From positions 1-64,000 of the forward strand of contig NZ_JACOFR010000021.1 of assembly GCF_019455385.1 (NCBI RefSeq): a stretch of DNA of 64,000 nucleotides, read 5' to 3'. The DNA comes from Bradyrhizobium sp. BR 10289. Lineage in GTDB: Bacteria; Pseudomonadota; Alphaproteobacteria; Rhizobiales; Xanthobacteraceae. Position numbers and translations under genes: made by a program. Below, piece after piece: positions 49,997 through 61,619 of the stretch. The notes beneath the pieces are model-generated. The model saw nothing but the letters and a program-made list of their open reading frames with translations. It had not been told where the DNA came from and did not search any database. Numbering within the stretch: position 1 is the stretch's first letter; the number at the start of each line of letters is the position of its first letter.

Positions 49997-51409
49997 ATGA
50001 CGACATCGGAACAGGATCGCTGGTCACGCGTGAAGAGCCGGCTGCGCTCGAACGTTGGCGAGGACGTTTACACGAGCTGGTTTGCGCGCATGGATCTCGA
50101 AGGCGTGCAGGACGAGAGCGTGCGGCTCTCGGTCCCGACCCGCTTCCTGAAGAGCTGGATCCAGGCCCATTATGCCGAGCGCGTGCTGTCGTGCTGGCAG
50201 GCCGAGATGCCGGAAGTGCATCGCATCGATCTCACCGTTCGCTCCGCTGTCCGCCCGGTCGTTCAGGCGAAGGAAGCGCCCGCGCCGGCCGAAACGCGCC
50301 GCGCGCCTGCGCCCGAGCTGCGCTCGACGGCGACCGCGCCGGTGTCGGCCAATCATGACGCGCTCGGCGGCTCACCGCTCGATCCGCGCCTGACCTTTGC
50401 AAGCTTCGTCGTCGGCCGCTCCAACACGCTGGCCCATGCCGCCGCGCGCCAGGTTGCCGAAGGTCGCCGCGGCGATCCCGTCATGTTCAACCCGCTCTAC
50501 ATTCATGCCGGCGTCGGCCTCGGCAAGACACACCTGTTGCAGGCCGTGACCTGGGCCGGCAATTCCGGCAACGAGCGCAAGGTGCTTTATCTCACCGCCG
50601 AAAAGTTCATGTACGGCTTCGTCGCCGCGCTGAAGACGCAGACGGCGTTGGCCTTCAAGGAAGCCTTGCGCGGCATCGACGTGCTCGTCATCGACGATCT
50701 CCAGTTCCTGCAGGGCAAGTCGACGCAGGCCGAGTTCTGTCACACGCTGAACGCGCTGATCGACGCCGGCCGCCAGGTCGTGATCGCGGCCGACCGTCCG
50801 CCGTCCGATCTCGAAAGCCTCGATGACCGCGTGCGCTCGCGGCTGGCAGGTGGTCTCGTCGTCGAGATGGGCTCGCTCGGCGAAGAGCTGCGACTCGGCA
50901 TTCTCAAGTCGCGCGTCGCAGCCGCCCGCACCCATCATGCGACCTTCGACGTGCCGGAGGAGGTGCTGAACTATCTGTCGCGCACCATCACGCATAACGG
51001 CAGGGATCTCGAAGGCGCGATCAACCGGCTGCTGGCGCACTCGAAACTCAACAACCAGCCGGTGACGCTGGAGATGGCCGAGCGCGAGGTGCGCGATCTG
51101 ATCCGCCCCTCGGAGCCGAAGCGGATCAAGATCGAGGACATCCAGCGCGTGGTGGCGCGGCAGTACAATGTCAGCCGCTCCGACCTCCTGTCCTCGCGCC
51201 GCACCGCCAATGTGGTGCGCCCGCGCCAGGTGGCGATGTACCTCGCCAAGACGCTGACCCTGCGCTCGCTCCCCGAGATCGGCCGCCGCTTCGGCGGACG
51301 CGACCACACCACGGTGCTGCATGCCGTGCGCAAGATCGAGGCGCTGGTGTCCAAGGACAATGCGCTGTCGGAGGAAGTGGAGTCGCTGAAGCGCCAGCTT
51401 CAGGAATAA
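49997..51409 (+). CDS. dnaA: Chromosomal replication initiator protein
   Basis: The replication initiator, 470 aa. Domain I lies at the N-terminus (RLRSNVGEDVYTSWFARMD), followed by a Pro/Ala-rich domain II. The AAA+ core has Walker A GVGLGKTHLLQ, Walker B DVLVIDDLQFLQG and sensor/arginine-finger regions. Domain IV has the DNA-recognition signature GGRDHTTVLHAVRKIE. The ATG at 49997 is chosen with AGAGAA ahead; the neighbouring GTG at 49994 is also possible. It is followed by an apparent terminator, so dnaN is probably transcribed separately. Confidence 0.96.
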   Translation: MTTSEQDRWSRVKSRLRSNVGEDVYTSWFARMDLEGVQDESVRLSVPTRFLKSWIQAHYAERVLSCWQAEMPEVHRIDLTVRSAVRPVVQAKEAPAPAETRRAPAPELRSTATAPVSANHDALGGSPLDPRLTFASFVVGRSNTLAHAAARQVAEGRRGDPVMFNPLYIHAGVGLGKTHLLQAVTWAGNSGNERKVLYLTAEKFMYGFVAALKTQTALAFKEALRGIDVLVIDDLQFLQGKSTQAEFCHTLNALIDAGRQVVIAADRPPSDLESLDDRVRSRLAGGLVVEMGSLGEELRLGILKSRVAAARTHHATFDVPEEVLNYLSRTITHNGRDLEGAINRLLAHSKLNNQPVTLEMAEREVRDLIRPSEPKRIKIEDIQRVVARQYNVSRSDLLSSRRTANVVRPRQVAMYLAKTLTLRSLPEIGRRFGGRDHTTVLHAVRKIEALVSKDNALSEEVESLKRQLQE

Positions 51410-51435
51410 ACGCCTAAGGTGCTCCCGCCATTCTG

Positions 51436-51468
51436 CCGCCGCCCCGGCCATGCCCGGGCGGCGGTTTT
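51436..51468 (+). terminator. Intrinsic terminator after dnaA
   Basis: CCGCCGCCC and GGGCGGCGG form a 9-bp stem followed by TTTT, 27 bp after the dnaA stop. It lies ahead of the 200-bp dnaN upstream region. Confidence 0.75.
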
Positions 51469-51668
51469 CGTTTGGGCGGTAAATCGTGGGAATCGTGCGG
51501 AACTGTCCCCCGATCCCTTGAATCCGGGGGCCATCCGCGCCACCTTGCGCGACCCTGACGGCTTTGGTCATATCGGCTGGATGACCCGGCTGTCCGGGGT
51601 CTTCGGTGCCGTGGCGCGCGTCCCGCCGCCCGGCTTTTTCATCGTTTTGGGGATCGGCGAGTAGTGCA

Positions 51669-52787
51669 ATGAAGGTTACGGTCGAACGCGCGCAACTCCT
51701 GAAGTCGCTGGGCCATGTCCACCGCGTGGTCGAGCGCCGCAACACGATTCCGATCCTCGGCAACGTGCTGGTCCGGGCCGAGGCCGCCAAATTGTCGCTG
51801 AAGGCGACCGACCTCGACCTCGAGGTGACGGAGACGCTGCCGGCGGAAACCGCCACCGCCGGTTCCACCACCGTGCCGGCGCACATGTTCTACGACATCG
51901 TGCGCAAGCTGCCGGATGGATCGCAGATCGTGCTGGAGGCCGACGGCGACCGCGCGGTGCTGGCGATCCGCGCCGGCCGCTCGCGCTTCACGCTGCAGAC
52001 GCTGCCGGAGAACGACTTCCCGGATCTCGCAGCCGGCGACATGTCGCATTCGTTCAATCTCGCCGCCAAGGACGTCAAGCGGCTGATCGACCGCACCCAG
52101 TTCGCGATCTCGACGGAGGAGACGCGCTACTATCTCAACGGCATCTATCTGCATGCCGCCGGCACCCCGCAGGCCGCGACCTTGCGCGGCGTCGCCACCG
52201 ACGGCCACCGCCTCGCCCAGCTCGACCTGGTGCAGCCCAAGGGCGCCGAAGGCATGCCGGGGGTGATCGTGCCACGCAAGACCGTCGGCGAGGTGCAGCG
52301 CCTGATCGAGGACACCGAGGCCGAGATGACGATCGAGCTGTCGCAGGCCAAGATCCGCTTTACGATCGGCAACGTCGTGCTGACCTCGAAACTGATCGAC
52401 GGCACCTTCCCCGACTACGGCCGCGTCATTCCGCAAGGAAACGACAAGGAGCTGATCGTCGACAAGAAGGATTTCGAGAATGCGGTCGACCGCGTCTCGA
52501 CCATCTCCAGCGAGCGCGGCCGCGCGGTCAAACTGTCGCTGTCGACGGGCAAGCTGGTGCTGTCGGTGACCAATCCGGATTCCGGCAGCGCGACCGAAGA
52601 GCTCGAGGTCGAATACGCCTCCGACGCCCTCGATATCGGCTTCAACTCCCGCTATCTGCTCGACATCGCCGCCCAGATCGAAGGCGACGTCGCAACGCTG
52701 CGCCTCGCCGACCCGGGCTCGCCGACCCTGGTGCAGGACAAGGACGACAAGAGCGCGCTGTACGTGCTGATGCCGATGCGGGTGTGA
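51669..52787 (+). CDS. dnaN: DNA polymerase III sliding clamp, beta subunit
   Basis: The beta clamp, 372 aa, that tethers DNA polymerase III. The N-terminus MKVTVERAQLLKSLGHVHRV and VVERRNTIPILGNVLV, the second-domain stretch TRYYLNGIYLH and the C-terminal end YVLMPMRV are diagnostic. The ATG at 51669 is the conserved start. The gene is followed after 7 bp by the left arm of the GIY-YIG element that separates it from recF. Confidence 0.97.
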   Translation: MKVTVERAQLLKSLGHVHRVVERRNTIPILGNVLVRAEAAKLSLKATDLDLEVTETLPAETATAGSTTVPAHMFYDIVRKLPDGSQIVLEADGDRAVLAIRAGRSRFTLQTLPENDFPDLAAGDMSHSFNLAAKDVKRLIDRTQFAISTEETRYYLNGIYLHAAGTPQAATLRGVATDGHRLAQLDLVQPKGAEGMPGVIVPRKTVGEVQRLIEDTEAEMTIELSQAKIRFTIGNVVLTSKLIDGTFPDYGRVIPQGNDKELIVDKKDFENAVDRVSTISSERGRAVKLSLSTGKLVLSVTNPDSGSATEELEVEYASDALDIGFNSRYLLDIAAQIEGDVATLRLADPGSPTLVQDKDDKSALYVLMPMRV

Positions 52788-52794
52788 GACCCTT

Positions 52795-53164
52795 CTCGTC
52801 ATGGCCGGGCTTGACCCGGCCATCCATCAAACAAAATGACCTATTGGGTGTACATCCTCGCAAGCAAGCCCGGTGGAACACTCTACATCGGCGTCACAAA
52901 CAATCTGGTCCGCCGCGTTTACGAGCATCGCGAGGGCTTAGCCGACGGCTTCACCAAACGCTACGGGGTGAAGACACTGGTTTATTTCGAGGCGCATGAC
53001 ACGATCGCGGCAGCCCTCCAGCGCGAAAAGAATATGAAACACTGGTCGCGTGAGTGGAAGATCGATCTGATCGTGAAGAGCAATCCCACCTGGCAAGACC
53101 TATATGATGAAATTGCCCGCTGACGCGGGCGATGGATTGCCGGGTCAAGCCCGGCAATGACGAG
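52795..53164. mobile_element. Palindrome-bounded GIY-YIG cassette
   Basis: A 370-bp unit made of a left arm (52795-52828), a single gene and a right arm (53131-53164). The arms are 34-bp inverted repeats differing at only two positions, and each contains an 8-bp hairpin (TGGCCGGG-5 nt-CCCGGCCA on the left, TTGCCGGG-5 nt-CCCGGCAA on the right). Arm and gene are separated by exactly 7 nt at both ends. The gene-less pair at 46908-46994 has closely similar arms. Mobility is inferred from this architecture. Confidence 0.6.
52836..53123 (+). CDS. Single-domain GIY-YIG endonuclease
   Basis: A 95-aa protein that is all one GIY-YIG nuclease domain. The two strands of the motif read WVYILAS and LYIGVTNNLVRRVYEHREG with the conserved Arg; the catalytic Glu is in TLVYFEAHDTIAAALQREK, and the C-terminal Asn lies in SNPTWQDLYDEI. 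The family (UPF0213/YhbQ-like) cleaves nucleic acids with a metal ion; the cellular target is unknown. Start and stop lie 7 nt from the flanking arms, and the stop is inside a GCCCGC/GCGGGC hairpin. It interrupts the usual dnaN-recF neighbourhood. Confidence 0.92.
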   Translation: MTYWVYILASKPGGTLYIGVTNNLVRRVYEHREGLADGFTKRYGVKTLVYFEAHDTIAAALQREKNMKHWSREWKIDLIVKSNPTWQDLYDEIAR

Positions 53165-53169
53165 TTGAA

Positions 53170-54306
53170 ATGACCCCCTCCCGCATTCATCGCCTGACGC
53201 TGACGCATTTTCGGAATTATCGGGCGGCGGGGCTCGAGACGGCGGCTGACATGGTGGCGCTGGTCGGGCCGAACGGGGCGGGCAAGACCAATTGCATCGA
53301 GGCGATCTCGTTTCTGTCGCCGGGACGCGGCCTGCGGAGGGCCACGCTCGAGGACGTCGCCGACAACCAGGGCGACGGCTCCTGGGCGGTGTCGGCGCAG
53401 GTCGAGGGCGCGCTGGGCCTCGCAACGCTCGGCACCGGCATCGACCCGCCGCGCGCGGACGCCGCGGTGAGCCGGCGCGTCCGTATCGACCGCGAGCCGG
53501 TGAATTCCGCCGCCGCCTTCGGCGACCACATCCGCATGGTCTGGCTGACGCCGGCGATGGACGGGCTGTTCATGGGCGCGGCGTCCGAGCGCCGGCGCTT
53601 CTTCGACCGCCTGGTGCTCGCGATCGACAACGACCATTCCAGCCGCATCAACGCACTGGAGCGTTCGCTCCGCTCGCGCAACCGCCTGCTCGAGACGCGC
53701 AATTACGACGACCATTGGTGTGACGCGATCGAGCGCGAGACCGCCGAGCTCGCGGTCGCGGTCGCCGCCACGCGCGGCCAGACCGCGGCACGCCTGACCG
53801 GCATGTTGAACACGCGCGCGCAGCAATCGGCCTTTCCCTCCGCGCAAATTGCACTCGACGGCTGGATGGAGAACGCGCTGCTGACGGAGACCGCGACGTC
53901 GGTCGAGGACCGCTACCGCCAGATCCTGCGCGACAACCGTCCGCGCGATGCCATCGCCGGCCGCACCACCGACGGCCCGCATCTCACCGACCTCCAGGTG
54001 ATCTATGCGCCGAAGAGCATGCCGGCGCGCGATGCCTCCACCGGCGAGCAGAAGGCGCTGCTGATCGGCCTTGTGCTGGCGCATGCGAGCCTGGTCGCCG
54101 AGATGACCGGCATCGTGCCGCTGCTGCTGCTCGACGAGGTGGTCGCGCATCTCGATCCGAACCGGCGCGCCGCGCTGTTCGAGGAGCTGCGCAAGCTCGG
54201 CGCACAGGTATGGCTGACCGGCGCGGACCCGGCTGCGTTCGCCGAGATTGGCGCAGGCGGCGAGGTGTTTGACGTCGAGAGCGGACGGGTTTCGGCCCGC
54301 CGGTAG
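53170..54306 (+). CDS. recF: DNA replication and repair protein RecF
   Basis: A 378-aa SMC-like ATPase that helps load RecA at gapped DNA. Walker A is GPNGAGKTN at residues 33-41, preceded by the RecF start LTLTHFRNYRAAGLE. The signature region includes DASTGEQKALLIG and Walker B LLLLDEVVAHLD. The start ATG at 53170 comes six bases after the right arm of the GIY-YIG cassette, with only weak ribosome-site character (GAG in the arm end), so the cassette may supply part of its translation signal. Confidence 0.96.
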   Translation: MTPSRIHRLTLTHFRNYRAAGLETAADMVALVGPNGAGKTNCIEAISFLSPGRGLRRATLEDVADNQGDGSWAVSAQVEGALGLATLGTGIDPPRADAAVSRRVRIDREPVNSAAAFGDHIRMVWLTPAMDGLFMGAASERRRFFDRLVLAIDNDHSSRINALERSLRSRNRLLETRNYDDHWCDAIERETAELAVAVAATRGQTAARLTGMLNTRAQQSAFPSAQIALDGWMENALLTETATSVEDRYRQILRDNRPRDAIAGRTTDGPHLTDLQVIYAPKSMPARDASTGEQKALLIGLVLAHASLVAEMTGIVPLLLLDEVVAHLDPNRRAALFEELRKLGAQVWLTGADPAAFAEIGAGGEVFDVESGRVSARR

Positions 54307-54426
54307 CCGCCGCGCTTGAACCGCTCTCTTTTCCGTCGCGACTAGTTCGCCAGAGGCCGCGCCGACGCTGTCGCAGCCGTGACCCATCGCGCGATGACAC
54401 GATGCGCGACATTCCTGGAGAGTGAG

Positions 54427-55170
54427 ATGCGGACGGTAAGGCCCGGGGCGCAAGCCTCGGCACGATGGCGGGCTTTCGCGTGCGGCCTCGTCTTTCTCGC
54501 AAGCTGCATGCTAGCGGCAACCGCCAGTGCCTGGGTGCCGCATCTCTCGATGCTGTTTTCGGCCGAGCTGACGCCGGACCCCGAAACCAAGCTGCCCGCG
54601 CCGACCCGTTACAGCTACCGCGGCATCCACACCACCGTCGTGCAGGGCGTCGAGACGCCGCTCCGCAGCAGCCTGCAGGCCACCGTGCCCGCCGAACTGG
54701 GCAATGTGCTCGCGTTCTATCGCACCGAGCTTGCAAAGCTCGGCTGGCAGGAGCAGCACGACGGCGCGGTGGTCTCCACCGATCACGTCCAGCTCGCCTT
54801 CGTCTCCCCGCTCGGCCCCGGCACGCTGGCGCTCGACCGCAAGCCAAGCGGGACCGCGGTCAACCTCGTGCAGAAGAACGCCGCCGTCGCGACCCGCGCG
54901 AACGTCTTGCCCGAGCCCGGCCAGGCCAAGCTGGTGTTCTCCAATATCAGCGAGACCGACGCCACGCTCGTGATCGACGGCCGCAGCGTCAATCGCGCCG
55001 CCGGCAGCCGCGCCGTGTCTCTGGATCTCGAGCCCGGCCAATATTCCTATGAGGTGAGCGTCCCGGGCCATCCAGCCACCACGAACACCCTCACCTTCGC
55101 TGCCGGCGAGACCTGGGAATTCACGGTCGGGCGCAACGGCGAGGCCTGGTCGCCGCTGCTGCTGTATTGA
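54427..55170 (+). CDS. Exported hypothetical protein
   Basis: A 247-aa protein with a long N-terminal signal segment (ARWRAFACGLVFLASCMLAA) and a predicted periplasmic body of two parts: one near LGNVLAFYRTELAKLGWQE and a C-terminal beta-sandwich-like region ending ETWEFTVGRNGEAWSPLLLY. The cysteine within the signal could be a lipid site but the context is weak. The ATG at 54427 follows CTGGAGAG. I do not recognise a named family. It sits between recF and gyrB. Confidence 0.65.
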   Translation: MRTVRPGAQASARWRAFACGLVFLASCMLAATASAWVPHLSMLFSAELTPDPETKLPAPTRYSYRGIHTTVVQGVETPLRSSLQATVPAELGNVLAFYRTELAKLGWQEQHDGAVVSTDHVQLAFVSPLGPGTLALDRKPSGTAVNLVQKNAAVATRANVLPEPGQAKLVFSNISETDATLVIDGRSVNRAAGSRAVSLDLEPGQYSYEVSVPGHPATTNTLTFAAGETWEFTVGRNGEAWSPLLLY

Positions 55171-55450
55171 GTCCCCTTCCGAAAAGACGTCTCCAAGGCT
55201 GTCGCAACCACGTCGCCACACCGGAAAAATGCGGTCGTTTTCGGCGTGCAAAATGGCTCCCGAATCGACCTTTTCGCGCCCCTTCGAATCGGCCTTCAAA
55301 GGCCTTGAAAACTTGCTAAAAAATCCCATCTGATCAAAGGGTTGCCAGGAGATACTTTGCGCTAGGCGCCCAGCGTCTTTCATGGCACAAATAGCCTGCA
55401 AATCAGCGCCTTTTGCGCCGCTGATTCGGGCGACATCTCGAAGGCCTCTC

Positions 55451-57886
<2,436 letters not shown>

Positions 57887-57925
57887 GGCGTGTCGGCTTG
57901 ATCGGTGCCAACCGCGGACGCAGAT

Positions 57926-58056
57926 CACCTCTCCCGTAGGGAGAGGTCGGAGCGCATCGTCAGATGCGATCCGGGTGAGGGTTATGGTCCCACCGAATGC
58001 TGCGGCCCCTCACCCGGATTGCTGCGCAATCCGACCTCTCCCCTCCGGGGAGAGGT
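57926..58056. repeat. Palindromic intergenic repeat, family A copy 3
   Basis: The ends CACCTCTCCC and GGGGAGAGGT are inverted, and GATCCGGGTGAGGG faces CCCCTCACCCGGAT internally. It lies 39 bp after gyrB. Confidence 0.85.
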
Positions 58057-58146
58057 AATCGAGACAGCCTCCTGAACCTCAAGATCCGCCATCGCGACGA
58101 AATGGCATCAACTCAGAGGCCTGTTCCGGCCGGGAAGCAGCACGCC

Positions 58147-58614
58147 ATGACCAGCTCGGCGACCACCAGTCCCGTCCTGCCGTCCCGCCGCCTCGGGATC
58201 ATCGGCAGTATCGTCGGCGTGCTGGCGCTGATGGCGGCCGTGCTGCCGCACTGGGTGGTGCCGATCGTGTTTCCGCCGCCGCCGGCGGATAAGGTGATTG
58301 TCGATACCGGTCATCGCATCAAGGATCGCGTCATCGCACACGTGAAGGGCGTGGAGTATCAGGCGCCGAAGGTCGAGAAATCGGCTGGACGAAGCTGGAG
58401 TGAAACCGCGTCCGTCACAGCGATCTCGCTCGGCCTGCTCGCCATCCTGCTTGCGGTGCTCTCGCTGATTTTCCGGGAAGAGCGCCTGCTGGCGGGCGTA
58501 GCCGCCATTCTCGGCACCGGCGCCATCGCGATCGAAATCTCCTTCGTCATGATCGGCGCGCTGATCCTGATCGCGATCCTCTACGTGGTCGGCAATATCA
58601 TCGGCCTGTTCTAG
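58147..58614 (+). CDS. Membrane protein, function unknown
   Basis: A protein of about 155 aa with an N-terminal helix (LGIIGSIVGVLALMAAVL), a basic periplasmic or cytoplasmic loop containing HRIKDRVIAHVKGVEYQAP, and two further helices (VTAISLGLLAILLAVLSLI and the ALILIAILYVVGNII end). The ATG at 58147 (MTSSATTSPV) is preferred; 58102 is an alternative. I do not recognise a family. Confidence 0.7.
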   Translation: MTSSATTSPVLPSRRLGIIGSIVGVLALMAAVLPHWVVPIVFPPPPADKVIVDTGHRIKDRVIAHVKGVEYQAPKVEKSAGRSWSETASVTAISLGLLAILLAVLSLIFREERLLAGVAAILGTGAIAIEISFVMIGALILIAILYVVGNIIGLF

Positions 58615-58730
58615 GCCCCGGCCGCCGCACGGGCGCGGGCTGCAGCCAGGCACAATTGCTCCCGCGCCCAAATCTCTGTAGTTTCCGCCAGAAACCGGCT
58701 GCCTCACCCAACCACAGAGCGAGAATCCAT

Positions 58731-60026
58731 TTGGCGCCCATCCAGTACATCGTCGAGGGCGGTCACCGGCTCTCGGGCTCGATCGAGCCGTCCGGCAACA
58801 AGAATTCGGCACTCCCGATCATCGCCGCCGCCCTGCTCACCGAACACCCGGTGACGCTGGAGAACGTGCCGCGGATCCGCGACACCGAGACGCTGGTCGA
58901 GCTGATCCGCTCGGTCGGCGCGTCCGCCGAATGGACCGCTCGCAACACGCTGCATATCCACGCCAAGAGCATCCGGGCCGCCGACCTCGACCCGGAGCTC
59001 TGCGTGCGCATCCGCGCCTCGATCCTGCTCGCCGGCCCCCTGCTCGCGCGCTGCGGCGAGGTGATGCTGCCGCCGCCCGGCGGCGACGTCATCGGCCGCC
59101 GCCGGCTCGACACCCATGTGCTGGCGCTGGAGCAGCTCGGGGCCAAGGTCACCGCGACAGACCGGCTCGAGTTTCGCGCGGCCAGGCTCGCGGGCGCCGA
59201 CGTGTTCCTGGACGAGCCGAGCGTCACCGCGACCGAGAACGCGCTGGTCGCGGCGGTCGCCGCCGACGGCGTCACCTATTTGCGCAACGCGGCCTCCGAG
59301 CCGCATGTGCAGGACCTCGCCAATTTCCTCGTCGCGCTCGGCGCCAGAATCGAGGGCATCGGCACCAACACCATGATCATTCATGGTCAGGCGACGCTCG
59401 GCGGGACGACCTACCGGATCCAGCCCGACCATATCGAAGTCGGCTCGCTGATCGGCCTTGCCGCCGTGACACGCTCGCAGCTGCGCATCACGCGCGCCGG
59501 GGTCGAGCATCTGCGCTCGATCCGCATGGGGTTCGAGCGGCTCGGCATCGTCTGCCGCATCGAGGGCGACGATCTCATCGTGCCGTCAAACCAGACTTTG
59601 AAGATCCAGGACGATTTCGGCGGCCACGTGCCCAAGCTCGAGGACCAGCCCTGGCCGGCGTTCCCTGCCGACCTGATGTCGATCGCGATCGTCACCGCCA
59701 CGCAATGCGAGGGCGTGATCCTGATGTTCGAGAAGATGTTCGAATCCCGGATGTTCTTCGTCGACAAGCTGATCGCGATGGGCGCGCGCATCGTGCTGTG
59801 CGATCCGCACCGCGCCATCATCGCCGGCCCCAGCCGCCTGCGCGGCGCCTCGATGATCTCCCCCGACATCCGCGCCGGCATGGCGATGCTGCTCGCCGCG
59901 GTCTGCGCCGAGGGCACCTCCACCATCAACAACGCCGACCAGATCGAGCGCGGCTACGAGCGCATCGAGGAACGGCTGAATGCCCTCGGCGCGAAGATCA
60001 AGCGGGTGCCGGAGCGGAAGGGCTGA
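58731..60026 (+). CDS. murA: UDP-N-acetylglucosamine 1-carboxyvinyltransferase with Asp in place of catalytic Cys
   Basis: A 431-aa enolpyruvyl transferase of the first committed step of peptidoglycan synthesis. Family motifs are PSGNKNSALPIIAAALLT (catalytic Lys), RASILLAGPLLARCG and FPADLMSIAI. At the loop where most MurA enzymes have PGGC, this one reads PPPGGDVIGRR, so the residue equivalent to Cys115 of Escherichia coli is Asp119. Asp at this site preserves activity and blocks fosfomycin alkylation in Mycobacterium and Chlamydia MurA. The start is the TTG at 58731; no ATG fits. A paralogue elsewhere in the genome is possible. Confidence 0.9.
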   Translation: MAPIQYIVEGGHRLSGSIEPSGNKNSALPIIAAALLTEHPVTLENVPRIRDTETLVELIRSVGASAEWTARNTLHIHAKSIRAADLDPELCVRIRASILLAGPLLARCGEVMLPPPGGDVIGRRRLDTHVLALEQLGAKVTATDRLEFRAARLAGADVFLDEPSVTATENALVAAVAADGVTYLRNAASEPHVQDLANFLVALGARIEGIGTNTMIIHGQATLGGTTYRIQPDHIEVGSLIGLAAVTRSQLRITRAGVEHLRSIRMGFERLGIVCRIEGDDLIVPSNQTLKIQDDFGGHVPKLEDQPWPAFPADLMSIAIVTATQCEGVILMFEKMFESRMFFVDKLIAMGARIVLCDPHRAIIAGPSRLRGASMISPDIRAGMAMLLAAVCAEGTSTINNADQIERGYERIEERLNALGAKIKRVPERKG

Positions 60027-60049
60027 GGCTCTGCCACTTCCAGAAATGG

Positions 60050-60190
60050 TCTCGTGCCCCGGACGCAGCGCAGCACGTCAGTGATGCGCTGCTAAGCCGG
60101 GCCCCATCCAGCCAAGACCAGCGCTCGCAGCTTCTGGATCCCGGCTCTGCGCAGCAGCGCTACGCGCTGCAGCGCGTCCGGGACACGAGA
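60050..60190. repeat. Palindromic intergenic repeat, family B copy 2
   Basis: TCTCGTGCCCCGGACGC and GCGTCCGGGACACGAGA bound the element, as in the copy at 5184-5329. GGATCCCGGCTCTGCGCAGC and matching blocks lie inside. It fills the gap between murA and the MATE gene. Confidence 0.85.
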
Positions 60191-60227
60191 GCCGTGTTTT
60201 CGTCGCCCTGCTGTGCTATTGCAGCGC

Positions 60228-61619
60228 ATGCTCGACAACGTCCAACCACAACAGCCGCGGCAAACCGGCGTGCAAAACCATCTCGCGCAGGAATTCGTCG
60301 AGACGCTGCGGCTGGCCGTGCCGATGATGCTGACGCAGCTCGGGCAGATCGCGATGATCACGACCGATCTGGCGCTGATCGGGCGGCTCGGTGAGGAGGC
60401 GGTGGCAGCCGCCGCGCTGGCGCATACCGTTTATTTCGTCAGCTTCACTTTCGGGCTCGGATTGATGGCGGCGGTCTCGCCACTGGCCGCGCAGGCGTTC
60501 GGCGCCGGCGATGTCAAAAAACTCCGCGGCGCGTTGCGCGTCGGGCTGTGGGTCGCGCTCCTGATCTCGCTGCCGATGATGGCTTCACCGCTCTATGGCG
60601 AGCACATTTTGCTTGGACTTGGACAAGCGAAGCAACCGGCCGCGCTGGCCCAGCGCTATCTCAACGGCCTCGCCTGGGGTATCGCGCCGGCGCTCGGCTT
60701 CATCGCGCTGCGCGGCATGATGAGCGCGGTGAACCGTCCGCAGGCGCCGCTGTGGATCACGCTCGCCGCGATCCCGGTCAATGCCGTGCTGGTCTATTGC
60801 CTGATCCATGGCCTGTTCGGCCTGCCGGAGCTCGGCCTGTTTGGCGCAGGCCTTGCGACCACGCTGGTCAATCTCTGCACGTTCATTGCGGCGCTCGCCA
60901 TCGCCGCGTGGCACAAGCCGTTCGCGGGCTACCACCCGCTCGCACATCTCTGGCGGATCGACTGGCCGCTGATGCGCCAGCTGATCGTCCTCGGTGCGCC
61001 GATCTCGTTTTCCCTGCTGCTGGAATATGGCCTGTTCTCCTCGGCCGCGCTGCTGATGGGATTGATATCGACCGCCGCAATCGCGGCGCATCAGATCGCG
61101 CTCCAGATCACGGCCGTGCTGTTCATGGTGCCGCTCGGCATCGGCATGGCCGCGACCGTGCGCGTCGGCCACGCCTTCGGCCGCAACGACCCGGCCGCCG
61201 TGAAGCGTGCCGGGCTGGTCGCCGGCGTGCTCGGGATCGCCCTCGTCTCCGCGCTGACGGTCGCCATCATCCTCGGCCGCTACCAGCTTGGCCGGCTGTT
61301 CTTCGGCTCAGGCGAGGCCAGCGCAGCGACGGTCGAGCTGACGGCGATACTGCTCGTGGTCGGCGCGACCTTCTTCATCGCCGACGGCCTCCAGACCATC
61401 GTGGGCGGCGCGCTGCGCGGCATCAATGACACCAGGATGACGCTGGTATTCGCGGCGATCGGCTATTGGGGCGTCGCCTTTCCGGTCGCCTGGCTGCTGG
61501 CCTTCCACGCCCGTCTCGGCGCGATCGGCGTCTGGATCGGATTCTCGGTCGGGACGTTCGTTTATGCCGGGCTCTTGATCTTGCGCTTCCGGATGCTGAC
61601 GCGCAAACTGATGGGATGA
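60228..61619 (+). CDS. MATE family multidrug efflux transporter
   Basis: A 12-helix inner-membrane antiporter of 463 aa in the NorM branch, exporting cationic drugs in exchange for sodium or protons. Conserved elements are PMMLTQLGQIAMITTDLALI in TM1 with the entry motif, SPLAAQAFGAGD, and the second-half VGHAFGRNDPAAVKRAG. The start is ATG 60228 or GTG 60213; neither has a strong ribosome site. Its stop overlaps the next start by 4 nt, so it heads an operon with the DUF2867 and isomerase genes. Confidence 0.93.
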   Translation: MLDNVQPQQPRQTGVQNHLAQEFVETLRLAVPMMLTQLGQIAMITTDLALIGRLGEEAVAAAALAHTVYFVSFTFGLGLMAAVSPLAAQAFGAGDVKKLRGALRVGLWVALLISLPMMASPLYGEHILLGLGQAKQPAALAQRYLNGLAWGIAPALGFIALRGMMSAVNRPQAPLWITLAAIPVNAVLVYCLIHGLFGLPELGLFGAGLATTLVNLCTFIAALAIAAWHKPFAGYHPLAHLWRIDWPLMRQLIVLGAPISFSLLLEYGLFSSAALLMGLISTAAIAAHQIALQITAVLFMVPLGIGMAATVRVGHAFGRNDPAAVKRAGLVAGVLGIALVSALTVAIILGRYQLGRLFFGSGEASAATVELTAILLVVGATFFIADGLQTIVGGALRGINDTRMTLVFAAIGYWGVAFPVAWLLAFHARLGAIGVWIGFSVGTFVYAGLLILRFRMLTRKLMG

